A stretch of DNA of 6,908 nt from an uncultured Bacteroidales bacterium (lineage in GTDB: Bacteria > Bacteroidota > Bacteroidia > Bacteroidales > Paludibacteraceae): positions 1 through 6,908 of the forward strand of contig USNU01000076.1 in assembly GCA_900556095.1 (NCBI GenBank). Reading direction: 5' to 3'. A model generated the notes under the pieces. It worked only from the letters and a program-made list of their open reading frames with translations. It was not told where the DNA came from and ran no database searches. This document shows positions 1-5,237 of this stretch, piece after piece; the first letter of the stretch is position 1; every line of letters begins with the position of its first letter. Both the position numbers and the translations under genes were made by a program.

Positions 1-542
1 CGTTCCTGCTTGGTGCACAAACCGATGGTATTCAGTGTGTTATAGAGCAATACGGCGAACCGGTATTGGCGGTGTTTATGCTCTTGTGCGGTATTGTGCT
101 GCTCATCAGCGGACACCACCACGAGCATGACCATGGGGTAAGCAAATGGTTGCAAAACGCCGATAGCAGGTCGAGTTGGCTGTGGTCGTTCTTGCTGGGT
201 GTATTCTTTGCGGTGGCTTTTTGTCCGCACAGATTGATTTATTTCATTACGATGATAGACCTCGCTGTGGCTATGCCGATGAGTATATCTTGGTTGATGT
301 TGATTGTGTTCGGATTGGGCACCGGACTACCCATGCTGATTGCGTGGCTGATAAGTTATAGCGCCGTCAGTATTGGCAGCCTGACACATCGTTTGGAAGT
401 GTTTGAAAAATGGTTCCGTTATATCTGCGCGGGGTTGTTCATCGCGCTGGGCATCTATCTCGCCATACACACCTACACCGAACAAGGCGAGCACCACCAA
501 TGCACAACATACAACGAACAAAGAATAGCGAACCATTCATAA
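1..542 (+). CDS. CcdA/ArsG-like multi-pass membrane permease, C-terminal part (5' end outside window)
   Basis: The frame is open from the left edge (first full codon at 3) to TAA at 540-542, giving 179 visible residues; the start lies outside the window. The visible part has a hydrophobic segment, a histidine-rich loop (GHHHEHDHG), then a helix with the motif GVFFAVAFCPH. Two more helices follow: a glycine-rich one (VFGLGTGLPMLIAWLIS) and a last one (FEKWFRYICAGLFIALGIYLAI). The FCP motif, the GTGLP segment and the FEKWFR pre-helix are what I know from the cytochrome c biogenesis/DsbD membrane superfamily, best from the Bacteroidota branch named ArsG (aromatic arsenical efflux permease). The bases coding FCP are intact, but the residues after it (HRLIYF) differ from the more usual YSGVLYF type. 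Arsenical transport is inferred from family only. The methyltransferase gene follows 10 bases downstream on the same strand, so the two are probably cotranscribed. Confidence 0.72.
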   Translation, partial: FLLGAQTDGIQCVIEQYGEPVLAVFMLLCGIVLLISGHHHEHDHGVSKWLQNADSRSSWLWSFLLGVFFAVAFCPHRLIYFITMIDLAVAMPMSISWLMLIVFGLGTGLPMLIAWLISYSAVSIGSLTHRLEVFEKWFRYICAGLFIALGIYLAIHTYTEQGEHHQCTTYNEQRIANHS

Positions 543-552
543 TTCTCTCGCC

Positions 553-1296
553 TTGTCTTCTCCTTTTTTTCGTTTTAAGCAATTCACCGTTTGGCACGAC
601 TGCTGTGCGATGAAAGTAGGCACCGACGGGGTGCTGCTTGGAGCGTGGGCAATGCTTGAAGAGCAAGGCGCAGCGCAAACGAGAAAGGCTATCGGAGAAG
701 TGTTGGATATCGGTACTGGGAGCGGACTTGTGGCATTGATGTTGGCACAACGTTTCCCGCAAGCCGAGATTGACGCCATCGATATAGAATCATCGGCGGT
801 AGAGCAAGCCCGCTACAATTTTCTGCAAAGTCCTTGGAAGGAGCGAGTCCGCAGTTTCCTGTCCCCGCTGCAAGAGTGGCAAACCGAGAAACGATACGAC
901 CTTATTGTGAGCAATCCTCCGTATTTCCAAAATAGTCTGAAGAACCCAGACAAAGGGCGGGAGTTGGCACGGCACACCGATTCGCTCACCTATGCCGAAC
1001 TGTTGCACTATTCCGCGCAACTACTTGCGCATGAGGGAGTTATAGCCCTAATCCTCCCCGCAGAAAGCGAGGACGACATCATTCGATTAGGTATCTCAGA
1101 GCACCTGTCCTGTACCCGCCTCACCCGCGTATATAGCAAAGCAGGCAAACCCGCCAAACGTATTCTGATAGAGTTCTCGGCAGCAAAGCCCGTCGCCCCA
1201 TCATCGCCTATCATCCCCTCCGATTTCTACATCGAGTCCCCCACTTCTCCGCGCAGTCCCGAATACACCGCCCTGACCTCCGCTTTCTACCTATAA
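553..1296 (+). CDS. trmN6: tRNA1(Val) (adenine(37)-N6)-methyltransferase, TrmN6/YfiC family
   Basis: This is a cytoplasmic class I SAM-dependent methyltransferase, 247 residues, the normal length for the YfiC/TrmN6 family that makes m6A37 in tRNA1(Val). Near the N-terminus FRFKQFTV and the KVGTDGVLLGAW block are the family signature. The SAM-binding motif I is LDIGTGSG (51-58). The amino-methyltransferase motif is NPPY (121-124, within DLIVSNPPYF). The C-terminus RSPEYTALTSAFYL matches the conserved family ending. FRFKQF must be included, so the start lies upstream of the first internal ATG (610). The best candidate is TTG at 553; an ATT at 535 is the only other option after the in-frame stop at 526. 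No Shine-Dalgarno sequence is visible, which is usual in Bacteroidota. It follows the permease by 10 bases and ends with TAA, convergent with tatC. Confidence 0.93.
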   Translation: MSSPFFRFKQFTVWHDCCAMKVGTDGVLLGAWAMLEEQGAAQTRKAIGEVLDIGTGSGLVALMLAQRFPQAEIDAIDIESSAVEQARYNFLQSPWKERVRSFLSPLQEWQTEKRYDLIVSNPPYFQNSLKNPDKGRELARHTDSLTYAELLHYSAQLLAHEGVIALILPAESEDDIIRLGISEHLSCTRLTRVYSKAGKPAKRILIEFSAAKPVAPSSPIIPSDFYIESPTSPRSPEYTALTSAFYL

Positions 1297-1472
1297 TCCG
1301 CCATTCTCAAAATAAGTCTGTTCGACTACACTAATCAGGAAAAGCAATACGGTACACCGTTCCCCAAGAGACGCTCCCCAAAGGACCCCGTCCCATACAA
1401 GCAAAAGCACAGGGAAATACCTCCAAAAAGAAAGCACAAAGAATGAAACCCGAATAAATTACAAATCCTCGC
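1297..1472. other. Convergent intergenic region between trmN6 and tatC
   Basis: This 176-base stretch separates two converging genes. I see no strong GC stem followed by a T-run for either direction. There is a small dyad, ACGGT-ac-ACCGT (1349-1360), with too short a loop for a terminator. Three CCCC runs and one CCC run lie at 1362-1394. No coding potential is apparent on either strand. Confidence 0.6.
1362..1394 (-). other. Putative G-quadruplex motif in the 3' region of tatC
   Basis: On the minus strand there are four G-runs: GGG (1394-1392), GGGG (1389-1386), GGGG (1379-1376) and GGGG (1365-1362). The spacers are 2, 6 and 10 bases. This meets a relaxed quadruplex pattern with at least three G per run, although one loop is long. 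It lies about 80 bases past the tatC stop, so it would be in the tatC mRNA tail and could slow polymerase where no hairpin terminator is seen. This is a pattern observation only. Confidence 0.3.
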
Positions 1473-2273
1473 CTATTCCCTTGCTTTCGTATGTGCCACC
1501 ACACGGATACTCACTTCGTACAACAAGTACAGCGGCACCGTGACCAATAGCAGCGTGAACACATCTGCGGTCGGCGTGATGATGGCTGCCAAGATACACA
1601 GCACCACAAATGCGTGCTTGCGATATTGGCGAAGCAGCGGAGCATCTATCAGTCCGAGTTTGGCAAGAAAATACCCTACAATAGGTATCTCAAACAGAAT
1701 CCCCATCAGTAGCGACAGCACCAGAAGCGTGGACATATACGACTTCAGCGCAATCTGATTCACCACCGCCTCTTGCACCTGATAGGTACTCAAAAAACGG
1801 AACGCGAAGGGAAATATCACAAAATAGTTGAGCAACACTCCGAGCACAAACAACACAACGCCAAAACCAATCAGCATCACCGAATATCGCCGTTCCTGTT
1901 TGTACAGCGCAGGCGCAATAAAACCATAGAGTTGAATTATCAAATACGGACACGCCACCACGCATCCGAACACCAACGCTGCCTCAAGGTGCACCATAAA
2001 CTGCGATGCCAATTCGGTATTGATAAACTGCGTCTGAAAATCCCCCAAGCAAAGCGATTTCCATCCCGTCCATTCCGCCAAACGGCACAAACCGCGATAC
2101 AATGCAAAGTCCGACCGCGACGGCGCAAACAGCACGTCAAACAGCGCGTCCTTGAAGCAGAATGCCCCCACAGCGCACACTGCCCATACAATCAGACAAC
2201 GAAAAATCACCTTTCGGAACACTTCCACATGCTCCCAAAAGGTCATCTTTTCTTCATTGTTGGGCTTGCTCAT
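1473..2273 (-). CDS. tatC: Twin-arginine translocase subunit TatC
   Basis: TatC is the six-helix inner membrane subunit that recognises twin-arginine signal peptides and forms the receptor complex of the Tat pathway for folded proteins. The product is 266 residues from the ATG at 2273. The N-terminal cytoplasmic part has [12 protein letters not shown], the equivalent of the conserved HLxELR block. Predicted membrane segments are near 22-40, 96-116, 131-153, 179-203, 222-234 and 237-256. Conserved landmarks are the P-x(5)[14 protein letters not shown] stretch (to about 128) and the TPTAD loop (233-237) before the last helix. The long periplasmic loop between helices 1 and 2 is usual in Bacteroidota TatC. 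The frame is open further upstream to a TTG at 2321, but that would overlap tatA much more and adds residues without family support. With ATG 2273 the overlap with tatA is 20 bases, suggesting translational coupling. The stop codon is TAG. Confidence 0.97.
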   Translation of the reverse strand: MSKPNNEEKMTFWEHVEVFRKVIFRCLIVWAVCAVGAFCFKDALFDVLFAPSRSDFALYRGLCRLAEWTGWKSLCLGDFQTQFINTELASQFMVHLEAALVFGCVVACPYLIIQLYGFIAPALYKQERRYSVMLIGFGVVLFVLGVLLNYFVIFPFAFRFLSTYQVQEAVVNQIALKSYMSTLLVLSLLMGILFEIPIVGYFLAKLGLIDAPLLRQYRKHAFVVLCILAAIITPTADVFTLLLVTVPLYLLYEVSIRVVAHTKARE

Positions 2274-2487
2274 CGTGGGTGTCTTTTGCCTGTCGTTCCG
2301 TCTTGTTGTTCTCTTTGTCAAGCGGTTTCTTTATCTCTTCCTCCACATCGCTCATACCCTCTTTGAACGAGCGCACGCCCTTGCCGAGCCCGCGCATCAG
2401 TTCGGGTATCTTCTTGCCGCCGAACAGCAGCAACACTATCAGCACGATGAAAATAATTTCCGGTGCTCCAATCATAAGTAATGTCAT
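2254..2487 (-). CDS. tatA: Twin-arginine translocase subunit TatA/TatE family
   Basis: TatA forms the pore-like or membrane-thinning component of the Tat system. The product is 77 residues, a normal size. It has one short N-terminal membrane helix (about 8-22, [13 protein letters not shown]) and the FGGKKIPEL hinge. An amphipathic helix follows (about 26-46, [14 protein letters not shown]), then a charged, glutamate/lysine-rich tail. The start at ATG 2487 is used; ATG at 2475 (MIGAPEII) is an alternative that still keeps the whole helix. It overlaps the start of tatC by 20 bases. The gap to the upstream 91-residue gene is 42 bases. Only a poor match to the Bacteroides -7 box is seen there (TTTATTTG on the minus strand, 2503-2496) with no suitable -33 box, so transcription may come from upstream. 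Confidence 0.93.
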   Translation of the reverse strand: MTLLMIGAPEIIFIVLIVLLLFGGKKIPELMRGLGKGVRSFKEGMSDVEEEIKKPLDKENNKTERQAKDTHDEQAQQ

Positions 2488-2529
2488 AATTTACACAAAT
2501 AAATGGTATATTGAAATTAACGTTCTTCT

Positions 2530-2805
2530 TTATTCCGGACGGTTAAGGAATATCTCGCACGTCTCGAAATTGATTTCCCAGTTGCCGCCCTCGCAGGACT
2601 CCCAATGGTATTTCTGTGCCATTGTGTCCCACCAATGCTGGAATTTTGTGCCTGTCTCGCCCATGTCGCGGACGAGTTTCTCATACAGTTCGCCATTGTC
2701 GGCAGTCAGTATCTTTGCCAACTCGTTGAGTCCGTTCCTGCGCTCAAACAGCGTCTGAATCTCATTCTTTTCTTCAGGTGTTACCTGACCAACTAATTTC
2801 TTCAT
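2530..2805 (-). CDS. Probable CXXX repeat peptide modification system protein (small accessory protein)
   Basis: This is a 91-residue, mostly helical, charged soluble protein with no signal peptide or membrane segment. It begins MKKLVGQVTPEEKNEIQ and contains LFERRNGLNELAKIL (about 19-33), a WW pair at 59-60 or adjacent (KFQHWWDTMAQ), and a tryptophan-rich end (GGNWEINFETCEIFL). I recognise this layout as the small protein family named 'CXXX repeat peptide modification system protein', found with the radical SAM CXXX-repeat maturases of Bacteroidota and Clostridia. The presence of two such maturase genes about 2.4 kb upstream on the same strand supports this. Its biochemical role is not known to me; a peptide-binding or chaperone role would be a guess. 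Unlike its neighbours upstream, it is intact. No promoter of its own is visible in the 16 bases before it or at the end of the protease gene. Confidence 0.65.
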   Translation of the reverse strand: MKKLVGQVTPEEKNEIQTLFERRNGLNELAKILTADNGELYEKLVRDMGETGTKFQHWWDTMAQKYHWESCEGGNWEINFETCEIFLNRPE

Positions 2806-2893
2806 TGTTCTGTAAATTTTGTTATTTTGTGGTTATCTTGAGTACTTGGCGCTGGTTGTCGATTTCGATTTTGCCGAGACGTTGTAGGACGGA

Positions 2894-3574
2894 CTATCCG
2901 AGGAGCAAGGGGGCGCGTTGGTTGCCGACCACCGAAGCACGGACGGCTTTGAGTTCCAAACCGCCGAAGTCAATCTTCTGCAAGATGATATTCGTACCGA
3001 TAGAGATACTGCCATCAGCCGTGATATACGCCGAGTTGCCCACGATGTCCTTCTTGCTCAGGTAACCGTTCTTGTACATAAAACTTGCCTCTGTCTGCGA
3101 GATAGACACATCGCTTGCACCCGTATCAAACACAAAGGTCAGCGGCAGCCCGTTGATGGAACATTTAACGGTGGTTACTCCATTGGCGGCAGAGAAGGGT
3201 ACTTCCACCACACGCTCGGTCTGCACAGCATTGGCAGCATCTTCGTATCTGCCGAGACATATTTCTACATATGCCTGTATCGCCAAACTCTTGTAATTGG
3301 GGTCTAACTTGTTCGCTTTCTCAAGTGCAGTAAGCGCATCGGCATAGCGTTTCATAAGCCCATAGATCTGTCCCAAAGACGAATACCCCTCTGCGGAATA
3401 GGGTGCTAAGGCTATGAATTGCTTTATATCCGCCAATGCGAGGTCATAGTTCTTTTGAGATTGGTAGAACCAACTCCGTGCAAGATATAAATTGGCAGTC
3501 TTCGGTTCATAACGGATAGCCTCTGTGTAGAACTTAAGAGCCTGTATGGTATCGTCAATGTATGTGTAAGGCAT
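2894..3574 (-). CDS. C-terminal fragment: TPR repeats and retropepsin-like aspartic protease domain
   Basis: This ORF has 226 residues if started at ATG 3574, but the frame is open further upstream and the ATG is probably not a real start. TPR repeats run from about 5 to 120 (ALKFYTEAIRYEP, ALADIKQFIALAP and ALTALEKANKLDP give the A20/A27/P32 pattern). The retropepsin-like domain runs from about 124 to the end. It has VPFSAANGVTTVKCSINGLP, the catalytic FVFDTGASDVSIS (D150-T-G), a second half with IDFGGLELKAVRASVV, and the terminal GNQRAPLLLG. Family proteins act as homodimeric aspartic proteases. The stop TAG removes the last roughly 24 residues, including the final strand, so the fold is probably damaged. 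Without the signal peptide of the upstream fragment it would also stay in the cytoplasm. Confidence 0.75.
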   Translation of the reverse strand: MPYTYIDDTIQALKFYTEAIRYEPKTANLYLARSWFYQSQKNYDLALADIKQFIALAPYSAEGYSSLGQIYGLMKRYADALTALEKANKLDPNYKSLAIQAYVEICLGRYEDAANAVQTERVVEVPFSAANGVTTVKCSINGLPLTFVFDTGASDVSISQTEASFMYKNGYLSKKDIVGNSAYITADGSISIGTNIILQKIDFGGLELKAVRASVVGNQRAPLLLG

Positions 3575-3884
3575 AACAAGCCTGTGCCCGCTCGTAAGAG
3601 GCTTTCTTCGGCAGGTATTTCAGTGCATTGTCTGCTGCGGATAAGGCATTGCCAATCTCATCACGTAACGCACAGGCTTTGGAAAGTTGCACGTATGCGT
3701 AGCCGTTCTTCGGGTTGTCGGCTAACTCCTTTTGCAGGACGGAGATGCCCTCTTCGTACTCCTCCTTGTTAATCAGTTCCTTGCCGCGTTGGTAGTTGTA
3801 CGAAGTGGGTTCTTGCGGTTGTTTGGCAAAGGTTGCCGTGTAGCCCATAACGGCTGCTATGAGAATAAATAAAAGTCGTTTCAT
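3555..3884 (-). CDS. N-terminal fragment of the broken gene: signal peptide and first TPR repeats
   Basis: This 109-residue ORF starts at ATG 3884 with a clear Sec signal peptide (MKRLLFILIAAVMGYTATFA, then KQPQ). TPR-like helices follow: YQRGKELINKEEYEEGISVLQKELADNP and YAYVQLSKACALRDEIGNALSAADNAL. It stops at TGA (3557-3555) inside the next TPR, after ACYALHIH. The following frame picks up the rest of that TPR, so this is best read as the 5' part of a frameshifted gene rather than a complete protein. If translated alone it would be a small periplasmic TPR protein. Confidence 0.7.
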   Translation of the reverse strand: MKRLLFILIAAVMGYTATFAKQPQEPTSYNYQRGKELINKEEYEEGISVLQKELADNPKNGYAYVQLSKACALRDEIGNALSAADNALKYLPKKASYERAQACYALHIH

Positions 3885-3895
3885 ATTGTTCGAAT

Positions 3896-4453
3896 TTAGT
3901 TAAATCCTTTTTTATGCGCTCGCGTTTCTTCCTCTGCAGATGCAGGAAAATCTTGCTGCATTTGCGGACGATATTTTGCCAGAGTTTGCATCATAGCACC
4001 AAACTTACCATAGGCGTAATTAAACTCTTGCACAAACTCACGGGCATTGCGTATATCTGCCTTATAGACCGAATATATCACATTGTTCTCCACCCGCGTC
4101 GGAATCTCCATATCATCTACTGTTAACACCGTGGCAAGCACCATTTGCCCACCCGGGGATACATTTTGAAGGGTTTCGTCTAATGTGGTATATTCGAAAA
4201 AGACCCGAATGGCGGGACGATTCGGCATGTGAAAACATTTTACACTAAACCGAACATCGTTTTTGAAGACATACAAGTCTCCCTCATGGCGTTCCCATTT
4301 ATAGCCGTCTTTATCCAGCAGTTTGGTAACACGATTCTCAAAACGGAGTACATCGCGTGGAACAATAAGGTAGTTTTCTACAAATTGATACCCATAACAT
4401 AAGACCGGTACTCCGAATATCAACGTAACAAAGAAGATAAAAAGTGATGACAT
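3896..4453 (-). CDS. Membrane-anchored protein of unknown function
   Basis: I do not recognise this 185-residue protein. It starts at ATG 4453 with one hydrophobic segment (about 3-20, LFIFFVTLIFGVPVLCYGY) that could be an uncleaved anchor or a signal peptide. A soluble alpha/beta domain follows. Strands such as YVFKNDVRFSVKCF and AIRVFFEYTT, then helices NAREFVQEFNYAYGKF and MMQTLAKYRPQMQQ, loosely recall small chaperone-like folds (YbjN type), but this is an impression only. The C-terminus is charged (EEETRAHKKGFN). It lies 12 bases after the preceding ORF and 11 bases before the TPR-protease gene, so it is cotranscribed with them and may share a cell-envelope role. Confidence 0.6.
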   Translation of the reverse strand: MSSLFIFFVTLIFGVPVLCYGYQFVENYLIVPRDVLRFENRVTKLLDKDGYKWERHEGDLYVFKNDVRFSVKCFHMPNRPAIRVFFEYTTLDETLQNVSPGGQMVLATVLTVDDMEIPTRVENNVIYSVYKADIRNAREFVQEFNYAYGKFGAMMQTLAKYRPQMQQDFPASAEEETRAHKKGFN

Positions 4454-4465
4454 ATATTTTGTAAA

Positions 4466-4705
4466 TTAGTTGTTAATTTTATGTTTGTTGCGTTGCCACC
4501 AAATCCAACCATATATGTCACAAAACGTATATGATGTATGATGGCGTTGATTATATTCTTCTATCGTAACTGTGTCTCGCCCGTCAATAACCCAATTGGG
4601 TTTCAGCCATTTCCTGAACTTCTTTGGTACGGGGCGTGGTCGATTGCGGTAGTGATGATTACGATAAGTCCGAACTACCCATGCAATGGGATATATCGGC
4701 GACAT
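4466..4705 (-). CDS. Short basic membrane-associated ORF of unknown function
   Basis: From ATG 4705 this encodes 79 residues: MSPIYPIAWVV (half of a membrane helix), a very basic, proline-rich part (RTYRNHHYRNRPRPVPKKFRKWLKP), then NWVIDGRDTVTIEEYNQRHHTSYTFCDIYGW. The frame is open upstream to 4747, and GTG 4720 or TTG 4717 would give a fuller hydrophobic segment (LFVLMSPIYPIAWVV). The ATG overlaps the stop of the preceding ORF as TAATG, which allows termination-reinitiation. Joining the preceding ORF to this one by a -1 shift at about 4723 gives a smooth two-helix protein of about 122 residues, so it may be the second half of a frameshifted gene. No family is recognised. Confidence 0.5.
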   Translation of the reverse strand: MSPIYPIAWVVRTYRNHHYRNRPRPVPKKFRKWLKPNWVIDGRDTVTIEEYNQRHHTSYTFCDIYGWIWWQRNKHKINN

Positions 4706-4833
4706 TAACACAAACAACACCGTTTGCCAAGAGTGTGGACATGTTTCTTATACCACCCCTTCGGCAAACTGAGTACGCCGATGAGACACCAAACGACGAA
4801 AGTCGTAACGACAACTATTACGATGCGTATCAT
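4705..4833 (-). CDS. Small 42-residue hydrophobic ORF, probably the 5' part of a frameshifted gene
   Basis: This short ORF starts at ATG 4833, 17 bases after a good Bacteroides -7 box. It encodes one hydrophobic helix (MIRIVIVVVTTFVVWCLIGVL) followed by SLPKGWYKKHVHTLGK and an ending RCCLC that looks out of character. The stop TAA shares bases with the next ATG (TAATG). It may be a real small membrane protein translationally coupled to the next ORF. Alternatively, loss of one A in GGCAAAACGG would have created the frameshift, since a -1 shift after HTLGK continues as TVLFVLMSPIYPIAWVV. The position right after the promoter makes it the first gene of the unit. Confidence 0.5.
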   Translation of the reverse strand: MIRIVIVVVTTFVVWCLIGVLSLPKGWYKKHVHTLGKRCCLC

Positions 4834-4850
4834 ATTGTTCTATTTGTGTG

Positions 4851-4881
4851 CAAAGATAATACACGAATGGACGTTTTGCAA
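4851..4881 (-). promoter_or_regulatory. Bacteroides-type promoter for the unit starting at 4833
   Basis: On the minus strand the -7 box is TATCTTTG (4858-4851), an exact match to TAnnTTTG. A TTG (4881-4879) lies exactly 20 bases upstream, matching the -33 box with the usual 19-21 base spacing. The distance from the -7 box to the ATG is 17 bases, so the leader would be short. No other TAnnTTTG match with a partner was found on this strand in the gap 4834-5237. Confidence 0.65.
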
Positions 4882-4925
4882 CGATTCAAATCAATGAAAT
4901 GCAAACAGCGCATTGATTTAAATCG
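4882..4925. repeat. 15-bp inverted repeat with 14-base loop next to the -33 box
   Basis: The left arm CGATTCAAATCAATG (4882-4896) and right arm CATTGATTTAAATCG (4911-4925) are complementary at 14 of 15 positions. In minus-strand RNA the odd pair (4887/4920) is a G-U wobble, so the stem would be unbroken. The right arm contains a perfect 10-bp palindrome GATTTAAATC (4915-4924). The left arm ends directly against the TTG of the promoter. That position suits an operator or activator site; no T-run follows on the minus strand, so a terminator is less likely. Confidence 0.6.
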
Positions 4926-5237
4926 ATATTTTTCGTATAAATCTATAAAATGTAAATAATTAAACCTACTATTGCCATAAGATACTATTATTTGTTTGTT
5001 ATTACGTTTGTTTTAGGGCTTTTATGACTGGACGGCTACGCTGTATTATCGCACATTAGTCACAAATTCCATATCTTCAAATTATATCGAATCTGACATT
5101 TACTTTATTGTTTCCGCAAGACATGCTCCATATATATAATGCAGAAAGTGACAAAGAACTACACTTTTCGGCAAGAAAAAATGCATTTTCTTTATAATAG
5201 CATGATTTGCAACAAGATAAAAGGTGCCAAATTCTCT

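Larger units (their letters stand above)
2822..3884 (-). pseudogene. TPR plus retropepsin-like aspartic protease gene, broken by a frameshift and an in-frame TAG
   Basis: Reading through two lesions restores one long exported protein: signal peptide, several TPR repeats, then a retropepsin-like domain with catalytic DTG. Lesion one is near 3563, where the first frame ends in TGA and the +1 frame continues. Dropping one base there joins YALH to YIDD and keeps the next TPR in canonical 34-residue register. Lesion two is TAG at 2894-2896, directly after RAPLLLG. Beyond it the same frame encodes 24 more residues (SVLQRLGKIEIDNQ, then RQVLKITTK) to TAA at 2822-2824. This is the expected last strand of retropepsin-like proteins, where PLLLGQSVL-type sequences are usual. 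A single C-to-T change (CAG to TAG) explains it. TAG is used as the normal stop of tatC, which argues against reassigned TAG. The gene is 11 bases downstream of the 185-residue ORF and 16 bases before the 91-residue gene, so it belongs to the same unit. Confidence 0.75.
4834..5237. other. AT-rich intergenic region of about 404 bases without genes
   Basis: It separates the maturase gene from the downstream unit on the same strand. It holds the promoter and inverted repeat at 4851-4925. In the remainder (about 4930-5237) I scanned the minus strand for a short cysteine-repeat precursor; the ATGs there run into stops after fewer than 10 codons. A perfect 12-bp palindrome AAAATGCATTTT is at 5178-5189. 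I see no tRNA, no CRISPR and no convincing terminator after the maturase gene. Confidence 0.6.

Noticed and set aside
2274..2321. TatC starting at the upstream TTG (2321), adding 16 residues
   Set aside because: The extra residues (basic, threonine-rich) have no TatC counterpart, and the ATG at 2273 gives the usual short N-terminus before FWEH.
1773..2758. Two long plus-strand open frames (1773-2366 and 2162-2758)
   Set aside because: They lie antisense to tatC, tatA and the 91-residue gene, have low-complexity histidine/serine/arginine-rich translations and no recognisable family features.
2894..2896. Reassigned TAG codon (TAG read as glutamine)
   Set aside because: tatC in the same window ends at TAG at its normal family length, so TAG acts as a stop here; a point mutation is simpler.
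4720..4728. Programmed -1 frameshift at the junction of the two short ORFs
   Set aside because: The local sequence is GGCAAACGG, which is not a typical X-XXY-YYZ slippery heptamer, and no clear downstream stimulatory hairpin was seen.
5178..5189. Perfect palindrome AAAATGCATTTT as terminator of the maturase gene
   Set aside because: It is AT-only apart from the central GC, has no loop, and is not a stable RNA hairpin; such palindromes are common in AT-rich DNA.
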